DNA of 64,000 bases from Chryseobacterium indologenes (lineage in GTDB: Bacteria; Bacteroidota; Bacteroidia; Flavobacteriales; Weeksellaceae), in the NCBI GenBank assembly GCA_001013295.1, contig LAZY01000078.1, positions 62,001 through 126,000 of the forward strand, read 5' to 3'. The position numbers and the translations under genes were made by a program. The notes beneath the pieces were generated by a model. That model saw only the letters and a program-made list of their open reading frames with translations, was not told where the DNA came from and searched no databases. Within the stretch, counting starts at the first letter, position 1; every line of letters starts with the position of its first letter. Positions 1 through 7,578 of the stretch are shown one piece after another.

Positions 1-2
1 TT

Positions 3-119
3 TGTGAAATTTCTTCTTTTTTGCAGCTGAGTATTGATGCCAGCGCTACAGAGAGCAAGAGTGTTTTTTTTAACATGGTTGGTGTTCCTTATTTCAGAGA
101 GCTAACTTACAAAAAATAA
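3..119 (+). CDS. C-terminal tail of an unrecognised protein (5' end outside window)
   Basis: A frame open from the left edge of the window runs 38 codons to a TAA. The tail reads as an ordinary folded C-terminus with several aromatic residues (VFFNMVGVPYF) and a basic end (TYKK). The start lies outside the window, unless the in-frame TTG at position 21 is used. I do not recognise the family. The alternative is a chance open frame, which a stretch this short cannot exclude. Confidence 0.35.
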   Translation, partial: CEISSFLQLSIDASATESKSVFFNMVGVPYFRELTYKK

Positions 120-261
120 AGTGGAAGCTGTTATACTTTTACTTTGATGAGGGAAATTCCCGTGATCAAATGTAAGCAGTTAATTTTTCTTTTTTCATAA
201 GGTATTTAAAATGGAATATAAAATATCAAAAATGGAATATCTTTTTTTGAAAGACTGTGCC

Positions 262-269
262 TAACTTTG
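262..269 (+). promoter_or_regulatory. Bacteroidota -7 element candidate (TAACTTTG) for the MFS gene
   Basis: TAACTTTG fits the Bacteroidota -7 consensus TAnnTTTG. A run ending in TTTG stands 13 bp upstream, shorter than the usual -33 to -7 distance. Transcription from here would begin near 275, which excludes the in-frame GTG at 257 and favours ATG 290 or 302 as the start of the transporter. Confidence 0.4.
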
Positions 270-289
270 CAACCGGAAATTTAAATAAA

Positions 290-1462
290 ATGCCTGTCAA
301 AATGCACGATAGAGAATCTTACAATACGAAAATGCCTGCAGCCTGTTTTTTACTTTTCTTTGCTCATGGTCTTGTTTTTTCATCCTGGGCGAGCCGTATT
401 CCGGTTATTAAAAATCAACTTTCTATCAATGAAGCGGAGCTGGGAACCCTTTTGCTTCTCATGCCTATAGGACAGCTTTCTACGATGGTTCCGGCAGGTA
501 AACTGATCAGCAGGTTTGGGAGCAGCCGGATTATTAAAACGTGCTTTTTATTGTATCCTTTTTGTCTTTTACTGATTGCCGTTTCACCTTCATATTGGGT
601 CTTGGGAATTGTATTGTTTTTCTTTGGAGTTTCCGGGAACCTGTGCAATATAGCGATGAATACACAGGCGATTGAAATTGAAAAGATGACCGGAAGAACA
701 CTTTTGTCTTCCTCTCATGGTGCCTGGTGTTTTGCCGGTCTGGTAGGAGCTCTTGTGGGGCTATTGGCGATCAATATCAATGTGGGGACTTTGTATCACT
801 TTGTTTTCACTTTTGTTCTTGTCGCTGGACTTTGGTTCTATAGCACAGATCATCTGACCAATGTCATTCATAAAGTAGAACCGCAGAGGCAGTCAGTCTT
901 CAAATCAGTCAATCCCACATTAGTGGGGCTAGGTGTTATCGGATTTTTAAGTATGGCTATTGAAGGGGCTATGTTCGACTGGAGTGGGGTTTATTTTCAA
1001 ACCATTGTAAAAGCTCCGGAAAAGCTTGTTATATTGGGGTATACAAGTTTTATCTTAATGATGACTTTAGGAAGGTTCGTCGGAAACAGGGTGATCGAAA
1101 AACTAGGAAAAAAGACTGTACTTCAATGCTGTGGACTGCTGATGAGTAGCGGACTTTTTCTGAGTGTTTTCTTTCCGGAGCTATGGATTTGTATCATTGC
1201 TTTCATGATCATCGGATTGGGCGGTTCTCTGAGTGTACCGTCGGTTTACAGCGCTGTAGGGCAGGTGAGTACCGTTGCACCAAGTATTGCATTGTCTTTT
1301 GTATCCAGTATTTCATTTTTAGGATTTCTCATGGGACCTCCTTTGATCGGATATATAGCTGAAGCCTTTGATCTCAGATATTCTTATGGTCTTTTTGCCT
1401 GTTTCGGAATTCTGCTGACAGTGATTGCGGGACAGATGAAAGTATTTAAAAATAAAAATTAA
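290..1462 (+). CDS. MFS transporter, YbjJ-like
   Basis: This is an inner-membrane major facilitator protein of about 390 residues with roughly twelve hydrophobic segments, the family's usual length. The segment after the first helix (SSWASRIPVIKNQL) and the later GALVGLLA and FLMGPPLIGYIAEAF stretches resemble the YbjJ-like group of MFS proteins, whose substrates are mostly unknown. I chose ATG 290 because a -7-like element at 262-269 would place the transcript start downstream of the in-frame GTG at 257; ATG 302 is also possible. An AraC regulator follows 156 bp downstream on the same strand and is a plausible regulator. The transported compound cannot be read from the sequence. Confidence 0.85.
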   Translation: MPVKMHDRESYNTKMPAACFLLFFAHGLVFSSWASRIPVIKNQLSINEAELGTLLLLMPIGQLSTMVPAGKLISRFGSSRIIKTCFLLYPFCLLLIAVSPSYWVLGIVLFFFGVSGNLCNIAMNTQAIEIEKMTGRTLLSSSHGAWCFAGLVGALVGLLAININVGTLYHFVFTFVLVAGLWFYSTDHLTNVIHKVEPQRQSVFKSVNPTLVGLGVIGFLSMAIEGAMFDWSGVYFQTIVKAPEKLVILGYTSFILMMTLGRFVGNRVIEKLGKKTVLQCCGLLMSSGLFLSVFFPELWICIIAFMIIGLGGSLSVPSVYSAVGQVSTVAPSIALSFVSSISFLGFLMGPPLIGYIAEAFDLRYSYGLFACFGILLTVIAGQMKVFKNKN

Positions 1463-1618
1463 TAGTATTTCAGGGTAATTTTGACATCTCTTAGCGCATT
1501 TTTACCATTTTTTCATTCCGGAAAGAAAATTAATATTGCCGTTCGAAACTCCAGAATAGAGAAATGTAAAATTATTGCTTCTGAAAACCTTACCTTTATT
1601 TATTAAAACTTTTCTTTA

Positions 1619-2482
1619 ATGAAACCTGCCTTAGATATTGTAAATGAATCTCTTATTGATCAGTCATTCGCTGTAAAGCAGATGACAGGAAATATTCCGT
1701 ATCTCGGAAACTTTATCAGGCTTCATTATCATGGTATTTTGGTTGTCGAAGAAGGAAAAGGAATTCTTACTGTAGATGACCGGTCTTTTGAGATGAAAGA
1801 GAATACCATTTTTTTATGGTCTAAAGGACAGGTGTATCATTTCGGAAAACAATCTGCGGTTCATGGGTTTTGGATTTCTTTTGGCGATTGCTTCTGGGAA
1901 AAAGCGCCTTCCAGTGCCAGCAATTGTAAGGCAGTTCTGTTTAATAATGCTGCTGCCAATCAACGATTAGAGCCTATTCAGTCTGAAATGGCTGAATTTA
2001 GGTCTTTATGCAACAGTCTGCTGGCAGAATCTGAAAAGGAGCAGTATACCAACCAGATCGATGTAATGGCCGCTTATCTGAAAATCATGATGATTAAGCT
2101 GGCGAATATTAAACTGGTGGAAGAAAAAACATTTGACAGTCAGGATTATATTATTTACCGAAGATTTATGGAACTGCTGAGTGAGCAATTCCGTCATTTC
2201 CATGCCGTAAGTGATTATGCTGAAATGCTGAATATTACTCCCAGAAGACTTAGTGAGCTGTGCAAACGTTGCAGCAATGCAAGTGCAAAGGAAATCATCA
2301 ACGGACAAATCATTGCGGAAGCCAAAAGACTGCTTCAGTTCAGTTCATATTCTGTAAAAGATATTGCTTATCAGCTGAACTTTCATACCTCTGAACAGTT
2401 TAGTCATTTCTTTAAAAAGAATACAGAAATAGCACCTGTAAACTATCGCAGCCATTTCATCAATATCGGTATTGAAATCTGA
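1619..2482 (+). CDS. AraC-family transcriptional regulator
   Basis: The 287-residue protein has a cupin-like ligand-binding N-terminal half (residues about 20-110, rich in beta-type sequence such as HGILVVEEGKGILTVDD) and an AraC/XylS double helix-turn-helix at about 180-285. The second helix-turn-helix carries the family signature: VKDIAYQLNFHTSEQFSHFFKK followed by APVNYR. A TACCTTTA stretch about 30 bp upstream of the ATG resembles a Bacteroidota -7 element. It lies between an MFS transporter and an HD-domain enzyme on the same strand, so it probably controls one or both. The inducer is unknown. Confidence 0.88.
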   Translation: MKPALDIVNESLIDQSFAVKQMTGNIPYLGNFIRLHYHGILVVEEGKGILTVDDRSFEMKENTIFLWSKGQVYHFGKQSAVHGFWISFGDCFWEKAPSSASNCKAVLFNNAAANQRLEPIQSEMAEFRSLCNSLLAESEKEQYTNQIDVMAAYLKIMMIKLANIKLVEEKTFDSQDYIIYRRFMELLSEQFRHFHAVSDYAEMLNITPRRLSELCKRCSNASAKEIINGQIIAEAKRLLQFSSYSVKDIAYQLNFHTSEQFSHFFKKNTEIAPVNYRSHFINIGIEI

Positions 2483-2540
2483 CCGAAATTTTGACATTTC
2501 ATCCGTATGTATTGCTATTCTTCTGAGGTTATAATCAAAA

Positions 2541-2548
2541 TACCTTTG
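2541..2548 (+). promoter_or_regulatory. -7 element TACCTTTG of the HD-domain gene
   Basis: TACCTTTG matches TAnnTTTG exactly. It lies inside the longest possible reading frame of the HD gene (which opens at ATG 2507), so transcripts starting near 2555 would only allow ATG 2567. No clear TTTG -33 element is seen at ideal spacing. Confidence 0.45.
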
Positions 2549-2566
2549 AAAAAAATAATTCGAGCT

Positions 2567-3217
2567 ATGTCAGTACATCGTATGAAAGAAGTTGCCGGAA
2601 TCGTAATCCCGGATAGTAAAATTGCCACAGAAGCCACAGAACTTCTGTTGGAACACGGAACAGAATTTATTTACAATCATTCCCTGCGTGTTTTCCTGTT
2701 CTCATCATTGAATGCCAAACGTAAAAGTATGACCCACGATTCGGAATTGCTATATGTGGCTTCTGTATTTCATGATCTTGGGCTTGTTTCTCATTACAGC
2801 AGCCCCGATCTTCGGTTTGAGGTAGACGGAGCAAATGCTGCCCGTGATTTTTTAAGAGGTTATGGGATAGCACAGGATAAGTTACAGTTGGTATGGGATA
2901 CAATCGCTCTGCACACCACTATTGGAATTGCTGAGCATAAAGAGAACGAAGTGGCTTTAATGTATTCAGGAGTGGGACTGGATGTGATGGGAGAAGGATA
3001 TGAACATCTAAGCGATGAACACAGAGAAGAGATTATAAAAGCTTTCCCGAGAGATGATTTTAAGAATAAGATCATTCCTGCTTTCTTTGGCGGTTTTGAG
3101 CATAAGACAGAAACGACTTTCGGCAATATTAAAGCAGATGTCTGCGCTTTTATGATCCCAAATTTCAAACAGAAAAACTTCTGTGACTGTATTCTGCATT
3201 CTCCCTGGTCAGAATAA
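2567..3217 (+). CDS. HD-domain protein, cyanamide hydratase-like
   Basis: This 216-residue cytosolic protein has an HD metal-dependent hydrolase fold. The visible ligands are a first His in FIYNHSLRV, the His-Asp pair in SVFHDLGL, and a later His in IALHTTIGIA, in the order of the HD superfamily. Overall it looks like the cyanamide-hydratase/HDIG-like group of single-domain HD proteins, where the true substrate is usually unknown. An upstream in-frame ATG at 2507 exists, but a promoter element at 2541-2548 argues for ATG 2567, whose product starts MSVHRMKEVAGIVIPDS. It stands 84 bp after the AraC gene on the same strand. Nothing in the sequence fixes the reaction. Confidence 0.8.
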   Translation: MSVHRMKEVAGIVIPDSKIATEATELLLEHGTEFIYNHSLRVFLFSSLNAKRKSMTHDSELLYVASVFHDLGLVSHYSSPDLRFEVDGANAARDFLRGYGIAQDKLQLVWDTIALHTTIGIAEHKENEVALMYSGVGLDVMGEGYEHLSDEHREEIIKAFPRDDFKNKIIPAFFGGFEHKTETTFGNIKADVCAFMIPNFKQKNFCDCILHSPWSE

Positions 3218-3273
3218 GAAAATGCCTGACAACTGATCCTACAAAACCAGAAGTACTTTGGTATTGATCTTAA

Positions 3274-3314
3274 AGCCACAAATACAGCAAGGAAAAATGG
3301 CTGCATTTGTGGCT
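3274..3314. terminator. Bidirectional hairpin terminator between convergent genes
   Basis: The arm AGCCACAAATACAGC (3274-3288) pairs with GCTGCATTTGTGGCT (3300-3314), 14 of 15 positions, over an 11-nt loop. It sits between the stop of the HD gene and the stop of the minus-strand gene at 3326. The T-tract is weak on both sides. Confidence 0.6.
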
Positions 3315-3325
3315 AAGATTATTTG

Positions 3326-3718
3326 TTATTCTATCCAACGCTCTATAAGATGAAGCCATAACGCTTTTTCTTCATTCAAAAGAAAGACTGCCGATGATTT
3401 TCGTTTGTTGGCTGAATCTCCGGTAACCTGGATCTCTGTATAGGTTGCCAACCCATGATGATCGGAATGGCTGACTTCTATATCCTGTACCTGAACGCTG
3501 CGTTCAGGGAATTTTCCAAATACCGTCGGAAGCCATTCGGAAAACATGTTTAATGTAACCGTATCACCGTTTCCGTTAATCATTTTAAATTCCGTTGAAA
3601 ATCCGGAAAGGAGGTTCTGATAAAGTACGTCCTGATTTTCAGAATTTCCCCGGAACCATTGTTCAATAGTTTCATGAAATTCCGTGATCTCTTTAGTGAT
3701 TTTTTCTGTGTTGTTCAT
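3326..3718 (-). CDS. NTF2/SnoaL-like or DUF4440-like small protein
   Basis: A 130-residue soluble protein without a signal peptide. The N-terminal helix (EFHETIEQWFRG), the central strand with a Gly-Asn-Gly-Asp turn, and the C-terminal strands ending in LWLHLIERWIE follow the layout of NTF2-like (SnoaL/DUF4440) folds. That superfamily includes small enzymes and ligand-binding proteins. It lies 42 bp downstream of the DHA2 transporter gene on the same strand and may be co-transcribed with it. The family assignment is by fold pattern only and no active-site residues are evident. Confidence 0.6.
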   Translation of the reverse strand: MNNTEKITKEITEFHETIEQWFRGNSENQDVLYQNLLSGFSTEFKMINGNGDTVTLNMFSEWLPTVFGKFPERSVQVQDIEVSHSDHHGLATYTEIQVTGDSANKRKSSAVFLLNEEKALWLHLIERWIE

Positions 3719-3760
3719 AGATTTAAAGGTATGTTATTTTTGAATGTTCTTCTAATTTTT

Positions 3761-5140
3761 TTAGAGTTGAATATGTTTTTTTAAACGACTTGTCATTCCT
3801 ATTCCAATGATCTGAAAGATGCCGATCATTCCAATAGCGATAGCAAAAGCACTGGAGAATCCCAGAGCTTTAATCATATTGAAAAATAAAGTACCAATCA
3901 CAGCTCCTCCTGTTACACTTCCTACCTGTATACCAATACTCACCAGACCTGAAGCCTGACCAGCCTTATCTTTAGAAACCAGTGAAATAGCGGTTCGCAT
4001 CATGATAGGCATAATGGTACCATGCCCTAGTCCTGCTATCAGCAATGTGATACTTGTGATCAAAGAGGGATTCTTCAGGAAATAAAAAGCCAGGGCACTG
4101 AGAATAAATCCACCCATCAGCAATCCCAGACCCGTATAGATCATCTGATAAGAAGGTATTTTTAATTTCGGTATCATGAATGGCCCGGCAAAAAAGGCTA
4201 TTCCATACGGTACGATGGCAAGTGCTGTCTGCATAGACGTTTGATGCAGAAACTGCTGGAGATAATAAGGATAGCAGATAAACAGGCCTGCTGTGAAATT
4301 ATAAAAGAATATGATCAGAAGGCTTAATGTAAAAGGAGTATGTTGTAAAAGGGTAGGATCTATAAGGGTAGGCCGTTTCTTTTTGAACAGATATATCTCA
4401 TATTTCAAAAAAGCTGTCAGTAAAAGGATGCCGATAAGCATGATTCCGAATATATACCACGTCCATTCGTATTTCTGCCCGAAGATCAAGGGACATATGG
4501 ACAGGAGTAGAGCAATAACCAATAATAATGAGCCTTTAAAATCAATTCCGGCCTTTTCTTCACGATGATCATTATCCATAGTAAAATGAATTCCCAGGAT
4601 GCAGATCAGGGTAACCGGAACATTCACAAGAAACACCATTTCCCAGCAAAAATGTTGCCAATGAATACTGAGAAGGAGCCCGCCAAGTAATTGTCCCACC
4701 ACAGACGCCAGACCGAATACTGAACTGAAAATCCCGATAGCTTTCGGTTGTTCCTGGCTGTTGAATAAAACCCTGATGGAAGCCAATACCTGCGGAGCAA
4801 GCAATGATGCCCCAATGCCCTGAAACAATCGTGAAATGATCAGCCACGTAATATCCGGAGAGAAAGCACAGGCAAGTGATGACAGTAAAAAGATATATAA
4901 TCCCACTGTAAAGACTTTCTTACGGCCATAAAGATCTCCCAGCCGCCCACCACAAACCACTAATGCAGCATAAGTAAGTCCGTAAATGGCAACTACCATC
5001 TGAAGTTGATGATCACTGGCTTTGAACGCACTTTTTATGGATGGCAATGCCATGTTGACAATAAAATAGTCTAATGGGGAAAGAAATGCTCCGGCTACCA
5101 GAAAATTGAGGGCCTGCCACCGCTTAGGATGTATATTCAT
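3761..5140 (-). CDS. MFS drug exporter, DHA2 (14-TM) type
   Basis: This 459-residue inner-membrane protein has about fourteen hydrophobic segments. It carries DHA2-type signatures: an early acidic residue in a membrane segment (LSPLDYFIVNMALPSI), motif A (GGRLGDLYGRKKVF) and a motif C-like segment (GLASVVGQLLGGLLL). The family exports drugs, dyes and toxic metabolites by proton antiport. The gene is divergent from an AraC regulator with 73 bp between the starts, the usual arrangement for a locally controlled pump. A -7-like element at 5152-5159 faces this gene. Substrate range is unknown. Confidence 0.88.
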   Translation of the reverse strand: MNIHPKRWQALNFLVAGAFLSPLDYFIVNMALPSIKSAFKASDHQLQMVVAIYGLTYAALVVCGGRLGDLYGRKKVFTVGLYIFLLSSLACAFSPDITWLIISRLFQGIGASLLAPQVLASIRVLFNSQEQPKAIGIFSSVFGLASVVGQLLGGLLLSIHWQHFCWEMVFLVNVPVTLICILGIHFTMDNDHREEKAGIDFKGSLLLVIALLLSICPLIFGQKYEWTWYIFGIMLIGILLLTAFLKYEIYLFKKKRPTLIDPTLLQHTPFTLSLLIIFFYNFTAGLFICYPYYLQQFLHQTSMQTALAIVPYGIAFFAGPFMIPKLKIPSYQMIYTGLGLLMGGFILSALAFYFLKNPSLITSITLLIAGLGHGTIMPIMMRTAISLVSKDKAGQASGLVSIGIQVGSVTGGAVIGTLFFNMIKALGFSSAFAIAIGMIGIFQIIGIGMTSRLKKHIQL

Positions 5141-5151
5141 AATTTTTTATG

Positions 5152-5159
5152 CAAAAATA
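5152..5159 (-). promoter_or_regulatory. -7 element of the DHA2 exporter (TATTTTTG on the minus strand)
   Basis: The minus strand reads TATTTTTG here, an exact TAnnTTTG match 12 bp before the exporter ATG, with a TTTT run 18 bp further upstream. It lies in the 73-bp divergent region shared with the AraC gene, where that regulator would bind. Confidence 0.45.
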
Positions 5160-5213
5160 CCCTCTTAATGTTCTGGTAAAATTGTACTTTTAGAGGAAAA
5201 TTAAGTCTGAACA

Positions 5214-6062
5214 ATGGAAGGTTTACATCTTGAAGGCATCGACGTGAAGGAGATAAAATTGAAAAGTGGAAAGTTTACCCTTAAAACAAAGGCTTTTCTG
5301 TCATTTGTATATGTAGCCAAAGGAACGGGGAGTTTTAGGTATGATGAACGGAATATTGATTTCACGGCGCATAAACTGTTTATTGTTCCACAACAGGAGG
5401 TCTACCATTTTGAAAGTGAAAATGCAGAACTGGTTACCATACAATGTCCGATAGAATTTATTGATAAGATCCGTCTGGAAGCAGACCGTATTGAAAGCTG
5501 TGAAAATCTGTATAAATTGCAGTATATAAGCAATAATTATCATGCGAAAGCAGGATGTGTATTCCGGAATAATGATGATGAAAAACTGGCGGAAGTTCTG
5601 ATTATGCAGATCGCCAGAGAATTCAGAGATAAGGCGGAGGATTATCTCATTATCCGCAATTGTATCTCTATTTTGCTGAATCTTATTGCCCGCAATATTA
5701 TTAAAAGTGAGACTTCTGATCTACAGGAAAACAGAAAAGCTTTTTCCATCATGAAAATCATTGCATACATTCAAGAGCATATAAAAGACCGGGATAAAAC
5801 CAATATCCAGACAATTGCTGCCTATTTTGGAATTTCAGGAAATTATTTCGGGGAATATTTTAAACAGCAAACCGGGATTTCATATCAGGAGTATCTGTTG
5901 GATTACAGACTTAAATTAGTAGAAACCTATTTGAAATACAGCAGCGTACGTCTGAGCGAAATTGCCTATGAACTTCAGTTCAGTGATGAAAGCCACCTTT
6001 CCAAGCTTTTTAAAAAATATCGTGGACTTACTCCGGGAGCATATCGTAAAAAATTGAAATAG
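5214..6062 (+). CDS. AraC-family transcriptional regulator
   Basis: The 282-residue protein has an N-terminal cupin-like sensing half (FLSFVYVAKGTGSFRYDE, then HKLFIVPQQEVYHFE) and a C-terminal AraC double helix-turn-helix at about 180-280. The second helix-turn-helix is canonical: LSEIAYELQFSDESHLSKLF followed by GLTPGAYR. It is transcribed divergently from the DHA2 exporter across a 73-bp gap, which makes that exporter the likely target. The effector molecule is not predictable. It is only distantly similar to the AraC protein at 1619-2482, so the two are not a recent duplication. Confidence 0.88.
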   Translation: MEGLHLEGIDVKEIKLKSGKFTLKTKAFLSFVYVAKGTGSFRYDERNIDFTAHKLFIVPQQEVYHFESENAELVTIQCPIEFIDKIRLEADRIESCENLYKLQYISNNYHAKAGCVFRNNDDEKLAEVLIMQIAREFRDKAEDYLIIRNCISILLNLIARNIIKSETSDLQENRKAFSIMKIIAYIQEHIKDRDKTNIQTIAAYFGISGNYFGEYFKQQTGISYQEYLLDYRLKLVETYLKYSSVRLSEIAYELQFSDESHLSKLFKKYRGLTPGAYRKKLK

Positions 6063-6190
6063 AGCTATTTCATATTGATTTTTGGGCTCTGAATAGAAAA
6101 AATAGCGTCTAAAATAAGTTTAAACTTCTTGTTGTTTTTCATTGTAACTTATTGTTTATTAATTCGTTGATGGTATTTTTTAAAAATAAA

Positions 6191-6216
6191 TATAGTTAAC
6201 TATATAGTTGACTATA
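6191..6216. promoter_or_regulatory. Two overlapping 14-bp palindromes, probable MarR operator
   Basis: TATAGTTAACTATA (6191-6204) is a perfect palindrome. It overlaps by two bases a second copy, TATAGTTGACTATA (6203-6216), with one mismatched pair. The 12-bp centre-to-centre spacing is close to one helical turn. The sites stand 32 bp upstream of the MarR start codon, as expected for an autoregulated MarR operator, where a winged-helix dimer binds a palindrome of this size. Confidence 0.65.
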
Positions 6217-6247
6217 TTTTTTGTATATTTACAGCAAATATTTCAAT

Positions 6248-6742
6248 ATGGATTTTGATTTTATTAAAGAACTTGGATATAAAGCACTGGACAGCAGGCT
6301 GAAAAGAATAAGTGACCGGATGTCTCACGATGTGAGAAAATTTTATAAAGAATTCGGAATCGATGTAGAGCCTAATTGGTATCTCGTTTTGATGCTGTTG
6401 CAGCAGAAAGGAGAAATCTCCATCACTGATATTGCTGAACCTCTGGGGTATTCACATCCGTCAGTAGTGGTTATTGTGAAAAAAATGACGGATAAAGGCT
6501 ATCTGCTGATCAAAAAAGACCGTACAGACAAACGGAAACAGATCATTTCACTTTCTCCCAAGGCAATCGATATGCTGCCTCAGCTGGAGCAGATCTGGGA
6601 TAGCTGTGAAAAAGCAATACTTCAACTCATCTCAGAAGACCTTACCATTCTTTCTTACCTGGATGATATAGACCAGGAATTGAAAAGTGAATCCTTCTAC
6701 AGCAGATTTAAACAACAATATTTACAATCAATACAATCATGA
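6248..6742 (+). CDS. MarR-family transcriptional regulator
   Basis: This 164-residue regulator has the MarR winged helix: recognition region ISITDIAEPLGYSHPSVVVIVKKM, then the wing LIKKDRTDKRKQIISL containing the DxRxK pattern typical of the family. N- and C-terminal helices would form the dimer interface. I chose ATG 248 bases into the 6-kb mark (6248) over a TTG at 6221, which falls next to the operator. Two overlapping palindromes upstream suggest autorepression. The stop codon overlaps the ATG of the next gene (ATGA), so the exported protein downstream is translationally coupled and is likely part of what MarR controls. Confidence 0.88.
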   Translation: MDFDFIKELGYKALDSRLKRISDRMSHDVRKFYKEFGIDVEPNWYLVLMLLQQKGEISITDIAEPLGYSHPSVVVIVKKMTDKGYLLIKKDRTDKRKQIISLSPKAIDMLPQLEQIWDSCEKAILQLISEDLTILSYLDDIDQELKSESFYSRFKQQYLQSIQS

Positions 6743-7503
6743 AAACAGTTATTCTCATCGCCGCCTTTCTTTGTGCCAACCTGATGGTTTCAGCTACAGA
6801 GACTAAGGTCATGATACGGGCAAAAGCAAGGGACGCCAAATTTATAGGAAGTTCACTGGGTGGTGCTCATGTTATTATCAGAAATAAACTGAATCAGAAG
6901 ATCCTGGCAGAAGGAAATACCATCGGAAGTACTGGAAACACTGATCTTATTATGAAAACACCTAAGGTAAGAGGAAATTCCATTGCTGATGAACAAACAG
7001 CAGGATTCATTGCCAGTATCGATATAGATGAGCCAACCTTCGTCAATATCGAAGTGGTGTCCCCATTGAACAGCAGACAGTCACAGGCGGTCGTAAGCAC
7101 TGAGCTTTGGCTGATTCCCGGAAAAGATATTCTGGGAGAAGGTATTATTCTCGAAATTCCTGGGTACATTATTGATATTCTGAAACCAAGAACCCATCAG
7201 TACATCGCTTTAAATACCATTAAAGATAAACCGTTTCAGTTCCAGGCGAATATTGTGATGATGTGCGGCTGTGTGATTGATAAAGGCGGAGTATGGAATT
7301 CTGATGAAATTGAAGTAAAAGGGATTCTTAAAAAAGATGGGAAGTTCATTAAAAATGTTGATATGTCACTGGTGGCGACCAATCTGTTTGAAGGGAGCCA
7401 TCCTATCAGTACGGCAGGAAATTATGAACTGGTACTATATGCCTATCACAAAAAAACAGGAAATACAGGAGTAGATAAAGTCAATTATGTAGTTTTTGAA
7501 TAA
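6739..7503 (+). CDS. Exported protein of unknown function coupled to MarR
   Basis: I do not recognise this 254-residue protein. A signal peptide is clear (a Lys, then ILIAAFLCANLMVSATET). The mature part is beta-rich with a bacterial-Ig-like feel: repeated strands, a central Cys-Gly-Cys (MMCGCVIDKGGVW), and a closing stretch (STAGNYELVLYAYHKKTGNTG) that resembles the last strands of an Ig-like domain. The gene overlaps the marR stop by four bases, so it is co-expressed with it. The periplasmic or surface location and MarR control suggest a response to an external compound, but the role is unknown. Confidence 0.7.
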   Translation: MKTVILIAAFLCANLMVSATETKVMIRAKARDAKFIGSSLGGAHVIIRNKLNQKILAEGNTIGSTGNTDLIMKTPKVRGNSIADEQTAGFIASIDIDEPTFVNIEVVSPLNSRQSQAVVSTELWLIPGKDILGEGIILEIPGYIIDILKPRTHQYIALNTIKDKPFQFQANIVMMCGCVIDKGGVWNSDEIEVKGILKKDGKFIKNVDMSLVATNLFEGSHPISTAGNYELVLYAYHKKTGNTGVDKVNYVVFE

Positions 7504-7507
7504 TAAT

Positions 7508-7569
7508 TTTAAACTGAAGGCTGGGAGTTATAGAAATTAAAAAAATAACTTCCAGTGTCCAGTTTTAAA
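7508..7569. terminator. Long bidirectional hairpin between convergent genes
   Basis: The arm at 7508-7531 (beginning TTTAAACTG, ending GAGTTAT) pairs with 7545-7569 (beginning ATAACTTCC, ending CAGTTTTAAA) with few mismatches over a 13-nt A-rich loop. It separates the exported-protein gene from the convergent serine hydrolase gene and can act in both directions. Confidence 0.65.
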
Positions 7570-7578
7570 TCGACTCAG

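Noticed and set aside
257..289. Longer N-terminus of the first MFS transporter from GTG 257
   Set aside because: A -7-like element at 262-269 would put the transcript start downstream of it, and normal-looking starts exist at 290 and 302.
2860..3306. Minus-strand frame of 148 residues opposite the HD gene
   Set aside because: It is a mirror of the HD-domain gene and has no domain of its own.
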